Below are positions 1 through 10,800 of a stretch of 64,000 nt of DNA, one piece after another; within the stretch, counting starts at the first letter, position 1, and every line of letters starts with the position of its first letter. The stretch is from contig CM119263.1 in NCBI GenBank assembly GCA_051294375.1, positions 14,524,414 to 14,588,413 on the forward strand, given 5' to 3'. Made by a program: the position numbers and the translations under genes. This DNA is from Paraspadella gotoi (Eukaryota; Chaetognatha). The notes beneath the pieces were generated by a model. That model ran no database searches. It was not told where the DNA came from and saw nothing but the letters and a program-made list of their open reading frames with translations.

Positions 1-1851
1 ACAACTTTAGTCGCTCATTTGAAATTCATATTGATCTGACAATGTAGAAGCAATAACTATTGAATGCCTCAAAACTCGTTAATAACTTTACATTCATAAA
101 ACACTAAAAACTAATAAAACTATTATTATTTTTAATTCTCAACGAAAGAACTTCTTTAATAATTTTTTTGGCCGTCGTCGTACGCTTTTAAAAACTTAAG
201 CCGTTTAACCATTTATGAGATACAGCCCCCGTTTTTCAGGGTCTCATTGCGTTTGACATTCGTTGGGAATAGAAAACGATTTTCAAATTTGAGGATGACC
301 TTGTTCGCTGTTGCTAAATGGATTAGATGAATATTTTTTTTCTTTTTTTATTCCGTCGTTATTTACTTTACTTTTTTTTTTTCATTTTTCGTCACTTTTT
401 TTCTCTCTTCTCTGCCTTCGTCTCAAAAAAGTCTCGCTCTTAAAGACTTCTTCAACTTCGAGTAAGTTTTTTTTTCAGCTTCTCGCCCGGGCAGCCCAAT
501 ACCAAAAATCTCCTGCCCGACGTTAGATTTACTTTTTTTTTCTTTCTTTTTTTTTTATTTAAGGATAGGAAGGAAAACGTTCATAATCGTCACGGAAACC
601 AAATCCTATTTTATCGAATCCGAATTAAATTTCGGTTCGAGAATGAAAATATGACGTGGTTTTACGAAGGTTTACGAAATAACAGGAACTTGCACGTACT
701 AGCATCGAAAGTTTCATACAATGCTTGTTAAAATAATTCTGCGCAGATCATGACGAATTGACTATATATTCCGCGTTTTACCTTTTTTATCTCAATTTTT
801 TTATCGGCTGTCGATTTCAAGACCGGCTTTCTCTCAAGATTCTCGACGGGAACTCCTTTCTCGAATGATCGTGCAGGGCGACGAGCAGAGAGAAGACTAC
901 AGGGCGCTATGTTGTACGATGAGAAGGACGCTCCTGTTCCTTAGCGGTTGAGATCGGATCGAATCCCAGTATCAATTTTATCTTATAAAATAATAAAATA
1001 TGTGGTCCTTTGATAAATTAAAGTCAATTTACTATTTTTTTCGCCAAATTACTTTTTAATTTTTAATAATAGCAATCTATGTTTACTTATATACTTTCAT
1101 CATTAAACCAATTTTTAAATAGAAGTTGCATAACAAAAACAAACCTGAACATAAAAAAAATTGCAGATTCCTTGAGTCCACTGACAGTCTGACAGTGAGT
1201 CGCTTTAAAAAAGCTGACGCAAACAAACAATTTAACCTCATTTAAAAAACGTAAGGCGCCTTACGTCTTCAGAATAGCAACGAATTCTTATTTCAGGTGA
1301 CGCAAACAGAAACACGCCCAGTGACGCTGGGCTTGACAAAAGGTGACGCATACGGAATCGCGCCCGACCTCTGCCGGTTCATTTCGCAAACTAGTGGCTC
1401 CGCCTACGGAATATTAATGACGGCACGGTTTCGTTTCGAACACAGACGCTAGTCTTGGCGAGGGAAATACAGGCGACAGAATAGGCGTTCAAATATCGAG
1501 AGTACTTTGCTAGGTCGATGACCAGAAACCAAAACGTAGGTCTTCGCAAATGAAATATACATACAAGCAGAGCGTAACTAACTAATGCACTGTGGCACAA
1601 TTATTTACAGTCAAATGCCTAAAAACTAATTTTCGTATTGATACCAAGGTCGTCGCCACGCCCCATTCGAAAAAAAAAAAAAGACGGAGTCAATGAAGTC
1701 GAAAAATGATAATCAGTAGAAAACTTTTTGATTTATGAGTTGAGAATTTTCTCTTCGATGGATCTCGGTCGTCATCACCTTTTTTTTGGTAAGACATGAA
1801 TCTCTCAGTTCTTCGTCCTTCCTTTCTTACGATCCTCGCCTCGTCTTATGT

Positions 1852-1853
1852 TT

Positions 1854-1891
<38 letters not shown>
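1852..1891. repeat. (CTTT)n microsatellite
   Basis: About ten head-to-tail copies of CTTT, read directly. The complementary (GAAA)n arrays occur at 2,968 and 48,229. Confidence 0.95.
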
Positions 1892-1892
<1 letters not shown>

Positions 1893-2964
1893 CAATAGAA
1901 CGTCCTTCTCTCTCCTAATCTTCCCTCACCACTAACGAGATTCATTAAAAATATTATTTTATATATAAAATTAGTTTACATTTCTTTCCCTCGATCTCCA
2001 CACACCATAATCCGAGATGGAATTTTGTAGTTCTTGATACGAGTCGCATAAGCTGAGCGATGGCAAGGAGCTGGCATCGCCAATTCCGCTTTCGAGATAG
2101 AGAGAGATAGAGAAAAAGGTGGGCGGCAGAGAAAGCGAGTTATGAAAAAAGCAAATTGCCTAACCACACCATTCAAAAGGGAATGTCTTTTGAACAGCGA
2201 AAACAGAAAAACAGACATAACGATAATCTTAAGAGTTAAAAGATAACCATTGTAATACTGTAATCAGTAATGCATTTTATGATTTCGTTCCGTTCTTTTT
2301 GACCAGCGCCTTGCTGGATATGAAATGTTTTTCGATGTTAGGGGTTCTTTGTTTCGGTGTTTACATTGTGAAATAGCCCAACGGAAACGTGGACGAATGA
2401 CCCAAACTTGATGAAAAGCAGAAAGGAGATTAACCTTTCCTTTTTTTTTCCTGCTCACTTCCGTTCTTCATTTACTTTTCATTCATTGTTTTCATATCAA
2501 CCCTAAATTGTTTAAATGTCACTGTTTTACCAAATAATTTGAGTTTTCTTACAGTTTTTTTGTGAGTTTTCCCCCTCAAACATTTTTTTTTTAATATCTG
2601 TTTCTTTGTTTTTTTCTCTGTTTACGTCTCAGATCGCGCTAGCATTCTAAGGGAACTCGGGATTAAAGGCCACTGTTAGGCGCCCCGCCCCCTCCACTTT
2701 TGCTTTCTTGGCCCACGTTTACGGGTGGAACTGACCATCAAAGGATTTGGAAATACAAACCCAGAAAATGCGATATATTGGATTAATTCATCGAAAGAGA
2801 GCGAATAGGAAAGAATGAGGGAATATAATTTTGTTTCCTTTGTTAGGAAATGGCATACAATATTTGAAGAATAAAATATGCATGGTTGAGAAAAAACATC
2901 AGTAAACGCTTTCGAGACAACTGCCAAGAAAAATTATAGAAAACGAAAAAAATGAAGGTAGAAA

Positions 2965-2965
<1 letters not shown>

Positions 2966-3057
<92 letters not shown>
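2966..3057. repeat. (GAAA)n microsatellite
   Basis: Roughly 22 near-perfect copies of GAAA that change to GAAT at the right end. Seen directly. Confidence 0.95.
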
Positions 3058-3780
3058 ATGAATGAATGAAAGAAAAAGAGAAAAAAAACAGAGAAATAAA
3101 AAGATAAATTATTTTATTATGTCATAATGAAAAGGATGAGGTTATCTCGAACTCCGAAACGCACGACATAATATTATAATCCAAACCTAAATGATCAAGA
3201 ATAATCACCTTAAGGTTGAAATTTAAAATATATCGATAAAAGGAACTCACCTATCTATAGGTGGAATGTGTAATGTTTTCTAAACTAGTATTATTAATCT
3301 ATTTTTTTATCAGTTGTCTGAAAACGAAAACAAATTTTCTGCGATTTCACGAGCCTCCGCGACGTAATCGACAGACTCGCTGAGCGGTTTACTCGGTGAC
3401 AGTTGGAATTAATACAACGGGTGACGGAGAGAAAATCGCCTCTACGATTAGTTTCAGCCAGAAACCGATACATTTCTTATTCGTTTAGAGCGTAACGATC
3501 GTTCGCAGACGAAGATAGTTTTAGTAGAAGCCGAAGAGGTTAAATGAATCTCTCGATACAGAACAAATCATAAAAGTTAACAATTAACCTGAACTCTGAG
3601 AAGTATAGAAGTAGTTTGAAGTCATATATTTATATTATTATGTAGTCTGCACGCTCTTCAATCCAATTTTAACCGATATTACTTTAATGCCGATAACGAA
3701 TATTACGGCACACGAGTGAAAAAGTGATAAAAATATCAGGGTTATTTGAGGTACCTTTACTTTTACGATTTAATTTTTAT

Positions 3781-4180
3781 TCGGATCTGCTTATCAGATC
3801 TTGTCGGGCATTTACTTATATAATGTCAGAACATAGAATTATAGAAAATTATTATTAAAAAATTATGTCTGTCCGTCCGTCCGTCCGTCCGTCCCACCTT
3901 AGCAAATAACCCCAATTACTCGTGATTGGATGGATGGATTGGAATGAAATTTTGTGTGTGGGAAGGGAAGTGTGTGATTGAGCTGGATATGAAGTTTCGA
4001 TGGAATCGTGCGAGTAGAAATGAGTTTAAATGGAAAAAAAAATATTTCACTATTTAAATGCCAATTGCATGGGGCGAACGACTTGAAATTTATTATGTGG
4101 GAAGGAAAGTGTGTGATTAAGCTGGAAATCAAGTTTCGATGAAATCGTCTGAGTGGAAATGAGTTGAAGTGGAAAAAACA
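3781..4180 (+). repeat. Dispersed repeat arm beginning TCGGATCTGCTTA
   Basis: The segment begins with TCGGATCTGCTTA, passes a short (TCCG)n run at 3,870-3,893, then holds two diverged copies of a roughly 140-bp block (about 3,930-4,040 and 4,085-4,175). The block is recognisable by GTGTGATTGAGCTGGATATG and by TTTCGATGGAATCGTGCGAG. The same blocks recur at 50,520-50,600 and 50,670-50,730 inside a complete-looking element, so this is probably the left arm of a related element. Confidence 0.7.
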
Positions 4181-4254
4181 AAAAAAACCTGTTTCACTAA
4201 TTGATTATGCTTCTTTTTCTGTTTTAGATATTACATGATGTTAAATGCAAGATG

Positions 4255-4435
4255 TATTAATTTCATCAAATAATTTATCAGTTAATTAATCAATTAGTCA
4301 ATTAATGAATCAATAATTAATTAATCAGTCAATTAATGAATTATTCTATTAATTAATTTATTTATCTATTAATTAATTATTTAATCATTCAATTTATTTA
4401 TCAATTAATTAATTTATTTAATCAATCAAGTCAAT
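4255..4435. repeat. AT-rich tandem array (TCAATTAAT-like)
   Basis: Irregular tandem repetition of TCAATTAAT, TTAATTAA and TTTATTTA words. It follows the dispersed repeat arm and resembles the low-complexity cores of that family. Confidence 0.75.
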
Positions 4436-4784
4436 CGTTATCGGCATTATTGTCGTACCGGTCGCCATCGTCGTCATTGCTTTTTGTCGTGGTTAGTGAC
4501 GAAAAGATCTAAAAACAAACATATCTGAGAAAAGTGAGTTATAATAAAATTTTGTTTTTGTATATAAAAACAAAAGTAAAAAGCTAAACATTACGACATA
4601 AAATATATAATTTAATTTGTTTGATTCTGTAGATAGACGATAGATACGGTAAATAAATCATAATAAAAATTAAAAGTTACGAAATCGGGTTAGGGATTAA
4701 AGTTTAGGTTTATGTTAGGGGTAGATATTAGCATTTTATCTCCCGCGAGAAATTGAATGAAGTGGAAGAAGATGCCGCGAGCAG

Positions 4785-4965
4785 TTCACAGTCCGTTGCA
4801 CACAAGGTCCCAAACTTCAGATCGGGCTGTAGTCCGACACCACAGGTGTGTTAGAGCCCCGTCGTGTGAATCAGAAGGGCGCGAAGCCGAGTTCTTTGGG
4901 TTGGGAGGAGCTCGTGCTACCTCTGGCGCCAAGGTGCTTCTGATTCTCGGACCAGTAACTGGGTA
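4785..4965 (-). repeat. tRNA-like SINE fragment, old copy
   Basis: Shares CAGTCC, CTTCAGATCGGGCTGTA and CTTTGGGTTGGGAGG with the better preserved copies at 23,880-24,420. In those copies the minus strand carries a tRNA-like B-box (GGGGTTCTAGCCC). This copy is clearly older. The two opposite open frames over it are products of the repeat and not genes. Confidence 0.55.
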
Positions 4966-5236
4966 TGAAATACTACTGCTACAATGCTGTCTTTTACTGT
5001 TTTCAAAACTGATCCAAATCAAAAACTGTATTTTATAGAGTAAAATCAATTCAAGATTTGGGATCTGCTTGGTCTTAGCTTTGATTCGACACCTAGATTG
5101 GAGTGACTTTTTGATTAATCAATGGAGAAATGCTGGCTTTTGGATGTGTCAAAGTTTAAAAACTGAGGGCTAAATGTTTTCTTAAATTACCATTGATACT
5201 ATGGATTTTTGTATGACCCGTAGGAATATGAAGTAT

Positions 5237-5325
5237 TATGGCAACAGCCGGGTTGCCTTGTATGCCCATTGGGATGAGACATCTCACTGTTGGCTTGCCA
5301 ACGCAGAGGGAGAATGATCTGGGCC
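5237..5325 (+). repeat. Truncated copy of the 240-bp GGCAACAGC repeat
   Basis: Begins TATGGCAACAGCCGGGTTGC and continues through CCCATTGGGATGAGACATC, then jumps to GCCAACGCAGAGGGAG. The middle of the element, present at 6,345-6,590 and 60,313-60,560, is missing, so this is an internally deleted copy. Confidence 0.8.
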
Positions 5326-5890
5326 AATTATGATTGCAATGAATGAAATCAGTTCTTGAAACAGTATTTTACATTGATACCAATTTGATGAAAAAATACT
5401 AAATTTTAAGACTTCATTCGCATTATTGATATATTCCCAGAAAGAACTCGAAAACCCGGTATTTGGTAAGGGATTTATGGTTTAATGTTTGGGGATAATC
5501 ATAAGGAACAGAAAATAGTGCCGGACGTTTTAACTGAATTTTGATTTATATACATTTCACCGATAACTCAAAATACTAAATTTATCCAAATCTACCCCCA
5601 GAACTGCAGCATCGGCAAAACATCTACAACACCAAACTCTATTTTACTGGTAGTGACCTCGGAGTGCGGAGTATGGATGGGATTGGTGTGCGTTGGATAC
5701 TGAGAATATTTTAATCTTTAATTCATGATTATGGCGAAAATTGTCAGGCATTTTACGAAACTACGTAGATCCGCAGTGCTCCGTTAGCAGTCGTTTTTAA
5801 TCAAAAACCATTTAAACTCCATTTAGGCCATACACATTTGCATCGGCGACGTCTTGTTCCCACAGCATGGCCGCACAAAAAAAAACTGAC

Positions 5891-7056
5891 CTGCGAGTTT
5901 CTGGCGTAGATGCGGGGAGTAAACTTGCTGACGCTAGACTTGGGTGACTCGGTGTCGTCGAGACTCCGCTGGCGAGAGACGATACCAGGTAGTCGTGTCG
6001 AAGGCGCCGTTGAAATGTTCACGATGCGGACGGGGGAACCTAAATAAGTGGGCGAACTACTTTACATGTCTACCAAGGGTGAACTGTTAACACGATAAAA
6101 ATAGTAGCATCAGTTACTACTGTAATAAGTACATTTTCTTTCTTAGTTAAATTTTGATTTTTTTCGCCTGAAAAGAATTGATTAGAGATTTAATGTTATG
6201 TATTTTTACTGCAAAAGAATAGCGTTTTTTACGTAGTATTAAATTTAATTCCTGAATCTGATTTTAGACCTTATACAATACCCATGCATGATACTGGGGG
6301 TTTAAATCTTTCAGCAAAATTATTTTATCTCAAAAGTAAGGAAATGTGGCAGTATATTCACACCGCCTCACGTCTACCATCGTTCAGCCAATACCATTGG
6401 CTCAGAGGGGGAACACACCATCCCAGGCGTTATGTTCCATCCACAGTCCTAACGACTTCCCTCTGAGTTGGCATTGGCAAAGCGAGACCGTCCTAGGATA
6501 ACCGCGCCAGTGACTGAAGCCCCTAAAGCCAACAGTGAGATGCCCCATCCCAATGGGCATCACAGGCAACCCAGCTGTTGCCATAGAACCTATCTTTATT
6601 CCGCCATTATTTTAGTTTAATGCCACTAATTTTTAAGTAATCTAGTAAAATAGCACCTTTCTACCATTTCATTGTCTTGACGTCGTCTCGACTTTCAACA
6701 CGTCTCCCTTCACCTGTCACGTCGACGATCTCGCTGAATGTGTTGGCCACTTGATGCAAGGGAATGTAGGTAACTGTTTGACAGCCGAGGCCGTCCTCGG
6801 CGGCGGCGTTTGGCGGTGGTGGCGACAGTAGCTGCGGACGAATGATCTGTGTCGTCAACGGATTGTCTGAATCGTCGGTAGCGCTGGTGGTGACGGAGAC
6901 TTCATAGGACGGCGCAGGTAAGTTCTGTGTCAACTGCAGCAATTGATGATGATGCTGATTTTGCGTCAACTGCACCACTTGCTGCTGCTGTTGTTGACTG
7001 TGTTTTTGCTTCTCTTGCTGCTCGTACAGCATCTTGATGGTCTGACTTCGCGGCAT
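5891..7056 (-). CDS. Unrecognised polyglutamine protein, 5' coding exons (partial)
   Basis: Two coding exons join in phase. Exon 1 is 7,056-6,714, starting at ATG and ending CAG|GTGAAG. Exon 2 is 6,039-5,891, with acceptor TTATTTAG and donor CTCGCAG|GTCAGT. The split Gly codon at the junction reads correctly, and exon 2 ends in phase 0. The first about 164 residues have a Q/H-rich run at residues 21-45 (QQQQQQ, QNQHHHQ), a proline stretch (PPPP) and an S/T/R-rich part containing RQRSLDDTESPKSS. No conserved domain was recognised. The composition suits a disordered N-terminus of a nuclear regulator, which is inference. Later exons were not found and probably lie beyond 5,890 in long introns or outside the window. 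GC content and codon quality stand out from the flanks. Confidence 0.62.
6345..6590 (-). repeat. 240-bp GGCAACAGC repeat, full copy in intron 1 of the polyQ gene
   Basis: On the minus strand it starts CTATGGCAACAGCTGGGTTG and ends near GTGTGAATATACTGCCAC. It aligns along nearly its whole length with 60,313-60,560 and partly with 5,237-5,325. Shared landmarks are CCCATTGGGATGGGGCATC, CACTGGCGCGGTTATCC and GAGCCAATGG-ATTGGCTGAA. No coding capacity was seen. It looks like a short non-autonomous element; its class is unknown. Confidence 0.85.
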
Positions 7057-8395
7057 TGCGCAAAAAGGATGGGTGAGGCTTGGGTGGGGTTCGTCGAGGT
7101 AGGGAAGAGACGATGTGGACTATGGTGACGTCGGAGACAAATATCTTTGATCGGAATCTTCCCCTTCAGTTTTTTTTTCGTGTATCAATCTACGTCACGC
7201 GAAATTCTCTACATCGTGTCTCATTCTCTCTCTTGCCCACAAATCAGGGTTGAGAAGGATCTGTAAAAACGGAAATCTGGTTAAATTAAAGCCGTCAACG
7301 CCAGGACTTACCTTCCGTCCGAAAAAAGGCCGACTCAGCGATGAACGCTGAAGACTAGGCAAAAAAAAAAGAACGTTGGGGGGAGGCGAAGCGCAGGGCG
7401 ACACTTGCCAAACGGGATATGTTGCCAAGCTACTTTCTCAGCGGCGGCATTTTTGTCAGTTCGTTTTTCCGGCATTTTCCTCGGTTCAATCAGCAATTTT
7501 TTTCATTGCAACGACGTGAACCGGAAGTAGGAAAGCTTCAGTGGAGACGTAGGCGTTCGACGTCGAAAATCGGAGGGTGATCAAAGGAGAGAGGAGAGAA
7601 AAATCCCCCTGATACCCCGTGTCTCTTTCTCTCCCGTGTTCTGCATTCTTGTATCTTGGCCTGGGGCTTCTGCAGTGGATCTCTCCTCCTCCTCCTCCCT
7701 TTCCTCCTCCTCGGATGCCTCCTCGCCACACAAAGCGGGCCAGGTTTGGAAAATAGAAAATTCAAAAAAACCGCGGCATATTTAATGAGCTAAATGTCAT
7801 GTTCGGCTCATAATTCCATATCATTACCGGTTACTGGGGTATCGTTCGTTTCGGACTTAGTAAACGATGACCAGGACGTCACGAATGCGATCGTCGTCGC
7901 ACGAACCGCGTTATCGCGCCACGATTCCGGCAAAAAACCGTCACCTTTGACGAGGAGGTCCGAGAATTCTTTTCGGGCGAAAAGGCTCCTCGAGCCGCGT
8001 ATCGTGGCTTCATTCATGTTTTAGGTGCCTCCAAAACGCCCGCCAATCATCGAACAGACCCTTTTTCTCCGGCAGCCAATAAGGGAGAACCTGGGAATCA
8101 GCTGGCCGTCGACGTCATCTTCCACACGTAAACAGAACCACATTGGTTCCGGTCCTAAAGATTCTTGTGTGTGTGTATGTGTGTAAGAATACAAGGATTT
8201 CCGGATAACATGGATTACCGGGAAATTAACCTGCTGGCTATATTTTGAGTCTCTAACATATATCAAAATTAATTTATCCCGCAACACAAAAAATCTTTGG
8301 CTAAATTGAAATTAAATTCTAGCTAGATCGGCCTAAACTTATGGACTAATTTTAAAAAGTTCATTTATTCTTAAACTCAGATGAGTGAATAACTT
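7057..8395. promoter_or_regulatory. Upstream region of the polyQ gene, GC-richer
   Basis: This stretch lies directly 5' of the minus-strand polyQ gene. It is richer in GC and CpG than its surroundings (notably 7,480-7,770 and 7,800-8,140), contains a TGACGTCG word near 7,125, and is open in several overlapping frames on both strands. No splice-consistent exon was found, so promoter and 5' untranslated sequence is the preferred reading. One or more 5' noncoding exons are possible. Confidence 0.35.
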
Positions 8396-8398
8396 TGT

Positions 8399-8545
8399 AA
8401 GTCTTGATTGAAATTTTCAGGGTCCTGCTTTGTTAACATCTTGGAAGACCGATGGAGGCCCTTCTTGGGCAAGTTAGCAAGCATAGCATATGAATGGATT
8501 TGTTTCATATTGGTTGTACTAATTTCATAGAGAAAGAGAACCCAG
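8399..8545 (+). repeat. Hairpin-ended dispersed repeat, diverged copy 1
   Basis: Begins AGTCTTGATTGAAA, contains GATGGAGGCC and ends near ATTGGTTGTACTAATTTCAT. It is a diverged version of the two clean copies that follow. Confidence 0.7.
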
Positions 8546-8699
8546 AGAAACACAGGTAAGGATAAAATAATGACGGATTCTTACAAATATAATAATAATA
8601 AAATATTTACATAAATATAAGACAAAAGGGTAAGGGTTTATATCCTGTTTAATCTCCTTTTTTTTCCTTTTCGTCCTGTATTATATATACTTAAGGGAG

Positions 8700-8955
8700 T
8701 GGTTTTTTCATGCAATTGAAACATTCTTTGAAACATTATACACCTTCATTCATAGGAAAGTCAGGTATTCTGGGAATGAATAAACGAGACTTTGAGAAAG
8801 TCTTGATTGAAAGCTTGCAGGGACCTGCTATGTCATTATCTTGTAAGAGTGATGGAGGCCTTAAACCACCAAAGCCTGTCCAAAGTCAGGGGCAAGATAG
8901 CTTATTTATTAAATGAATGGATAATTTTTATATTGGTTGTACCAATTTCATAAAA
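8700..8955 (+). repeat. Hairpin-ended dispersed repeat, copy 2
   Basis: Nearly identical to 9,020-9,270 over about 230 bp, with landmarks AAAGCTTGCAGGGACCTGC, GTAAGAGTGATGGAGGCC and GCAAGATAGCTTATTTATTA. It ends ATTGGTTGTACCAATTTCAT; the end contains the imperfect palindrome ATTGGT-TGT-ACCAAT. The open frame over it is a repeat artefact. Confidence 0.9.
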
Positions 8956-9014
8956 TTCAGCTCCTTGTATTTTGATGCTAGTGCGGAGTAAAATATAGTA
9001 TTCCCCAATCTAAT

Positions 9015-9270
9015 ACTTAAGGGAGTGGTCTTTTCATACAATTGAAACATTCTTTAAAACATTATACCACTTCATTGATAGGGAAGCTAGGTACTCTGGG
9101 AGTGAATAAACGAGTCTGTGAGAAAGTCTTGATTGAAAGCTTGCAGGGACCTGCTATGTCATTATCTTGTAAGAGTGATGGAGGCCTTAAACTACCAAAG
9201 CCTGGCCAAAGTCAGGGGCAAGATAGCTTATTTATTAATTTTTATATTAGCTGTACCAATTTCATATTAT
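9015..9270 (+). repeat. Hairpin-ended dispersed repeat, copy 3
   Basis: A tandem neighbour of the previous copy and of the same length and order, with few differences: GGGAGTGGTCTTTTCA at the left and TTAGCTGTACCAATTTCAT at the right. Close spacing suggests a local duplication. Confidence 0.9.
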
Positions 9271-9411
9271 AGTACTCCCTACGTGTTAAAGCAGACTAAT
9301 ATAAACTCTTACAATTATATTAAAATTTTTTTTTATTTTTATCATTAAATTATGTTTTGATTTTGAGATAATTTTGTATTAATCCTTTCAGCTTCGTTGA
9401 GTTTAGAGATT

Positions 9412-9577
9412 TAACAAAGTTTGAAAATAGTTTCATCAACGATTTTATTTATGTACGGACATGTTTTGACTCTTCATCAGCGTTAAAAATGCATGAAGAC
9501 TCGAATATGAAGAGTCGAAACATGTTCGTACATAAATAAAATCGTTGATGAAACTATTTTCAAACTTTGTTAAATGA
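9412..9577. repeat. Long inverted repeat carrying hammerhead-ribozyme-like motifs
   Basis: Arms of about 65-70 bp (9,413-9,480 and 9,508-9,576) are near-perfect reverse complements around a short centre. The right arm has GACTC...GAGTC (9,498-9,516) followed by GAAACATGT. The left arm read on the minus strand has CTGATGA (9,474-9,480) followed by AGAGTC and AAAACATGTCC. CTGATGA, a stem and GAAA are the core pieces of a hammerhead ribozyme, and ACATGT would be a very short stem III. Relatives lie at 23,735 and 36,695. Confidence 0.65.
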
Positions 9578-10029
9578 GATAATTTTTAAAAAATTGATTG
9601 TTTTCAATATTTATTATTAAAATGCCATATTTAGCACCAATTAAAAAAATATTTGTATAAAAAAGTAATATAAATTTATTGCCAACCCTTTTATATGTTT
9701 AATTCCATTATGATTTTGTTAATTTTATATTGTAAACATCAGTCTGAAAAAGAAGTGTCAGCAATACTAACCTTTGGAAATCACTTTTTTCCAAATCCAT
9801 TTTGTGACTTTGACTTTAAAGTCTTGCTATATTCTACTTCCTGAACCAATTTAAATTTTTCTTGCACCTATCGATAGCTCTTTAAAAAAGCTATACTTTT
9901 TATATATATATTCTCAAAATTAAAAAAGAATAGTGGTGTATTTAAAGCTACCTACTGTCTTCTTTTTTTTTCGCCGCAGTGTACATGCTCAAACGAAAAT
10001 TTATCAATGTAAAAAAAAATTCTTCTTTA

Positions 10030-10290
10030 CCCAAATAATTAATTTTTTAACATTTATTTATAGATAGGAAAGGTGAAAATTTTTTTTTAGAATTTTTTAA
10101 TTTTAAGACCAGATTCAGATAGCTCATAAAAAGTTGTCTGCACAAAGTATAATTCTTTGATAATTCTTTGAGTCAAAAATAAGAAAAACTGTAAAAATCA
10201 AAAATCAATAATTTTAAATTTTTTTTGAAATGATATAATTTTTTGATGGATACTGATAGAGCATAAAAAGTTAAACAAGAAATATAATTA
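10030..10290 (+). repeat. AT-rich dispersed repeat, inverted partner of 49,560-49,860
   Basis: Words such as TTTATTTATAGATAGGAAAGG, GATTCAGATAGCTC, GAGTCAAAAATAAGAAAA and AGAGCATAAA occur in the same order as the reverse complement of 49,560-49,860, so these are two old copies of one element. No coding capacity was seen. Confidence 0.6.
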
Positions 10291-10800
10291 CAGCTTTTAA
10301 AAAATCCTAGGATTTCTAAATTAATCAATTTAAAAATTTATCAATCAATCAATCAGTAAATCAATCAATAAATCAGTGAGAAATAGAGAGAGTAAAACCT
10401 TTATATATTTTTTATTATCAAATCTATAATTGATCAAAAATCATCGATTGTGAATTGCACATGGTGGATTGTTGATTGTAGAACATAAATTGTGAATTGT
10501 CCATTGTTGATCGTCCATTGTGGATTTAAACTTTTAAATTAAAAATATTTAATTGAAAATCTTTAATTAAACAATTGGACCAAAAATTGTAAATTGATCA
10601 TGGTGAAATGACGATTTAAATTGACGATGACGAATGACAACAATATAAAAGAAGTTGAAAAGTTATAAAAGTTCTTTCTTTTAGCATAAAAAGGAGCAAC
10701 CAGCACGCATATTTTTGGTTTTAGGTCTGCTACAATTGTCAGTTTCCCGATCTAATAATAATTATTCCTATACTTAATATCCTTCTGAATAATATAAGTA

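Larger units (their letters stand above)
1..3780. other. Noncoding AT-rich stretch left of the polyQ gene
   Basis: No exon could be supported here on either strand. The stretch is AT-rich, with poly-T runs and two microsatellites listed separately. It lies downstream (in the minus direction) of the two recognised exons of the polyQ gene, so it is probably intron of that gene. GC-richer patches at about 1,240-1,440, 1,990-2,160 and 3,340-3,540 were read in all frames without a convincing protein. Confidence 0.5.

Noticed and set aside
2006-2088. Possible third exon of the polyQ gene on the minus strand (acceptor after CTCTCTATCTCGAAAG, donor TTATG|GTGTGT).
   Set aside because: The splice sites look fair, but all three frames are open, so phase gives no support. 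The segment is short and no homology was recognised.
4757-5049. Overlapping open frames of 93 and 87 codons on opposite strands.
   Set aside because: They lie on an old tRNA-like SINE and have no splice or codon support.
7794-8024. Opposite-strand open frames over a GC-rich block upstream of the polyQ gene.
   Set aside because: Either strand reads open because of base composition. No phase-matched splice partner was found, so it was treated as promoter or untranslated sequence.
8710-9348. Repeated small proteins starting MQLKHSLKHYT and MKHSLKHYTTS.
   Set aside because: They are two copies of one dispersed repeat; similar DNA elsewhere is not open, so these are not a gene family.
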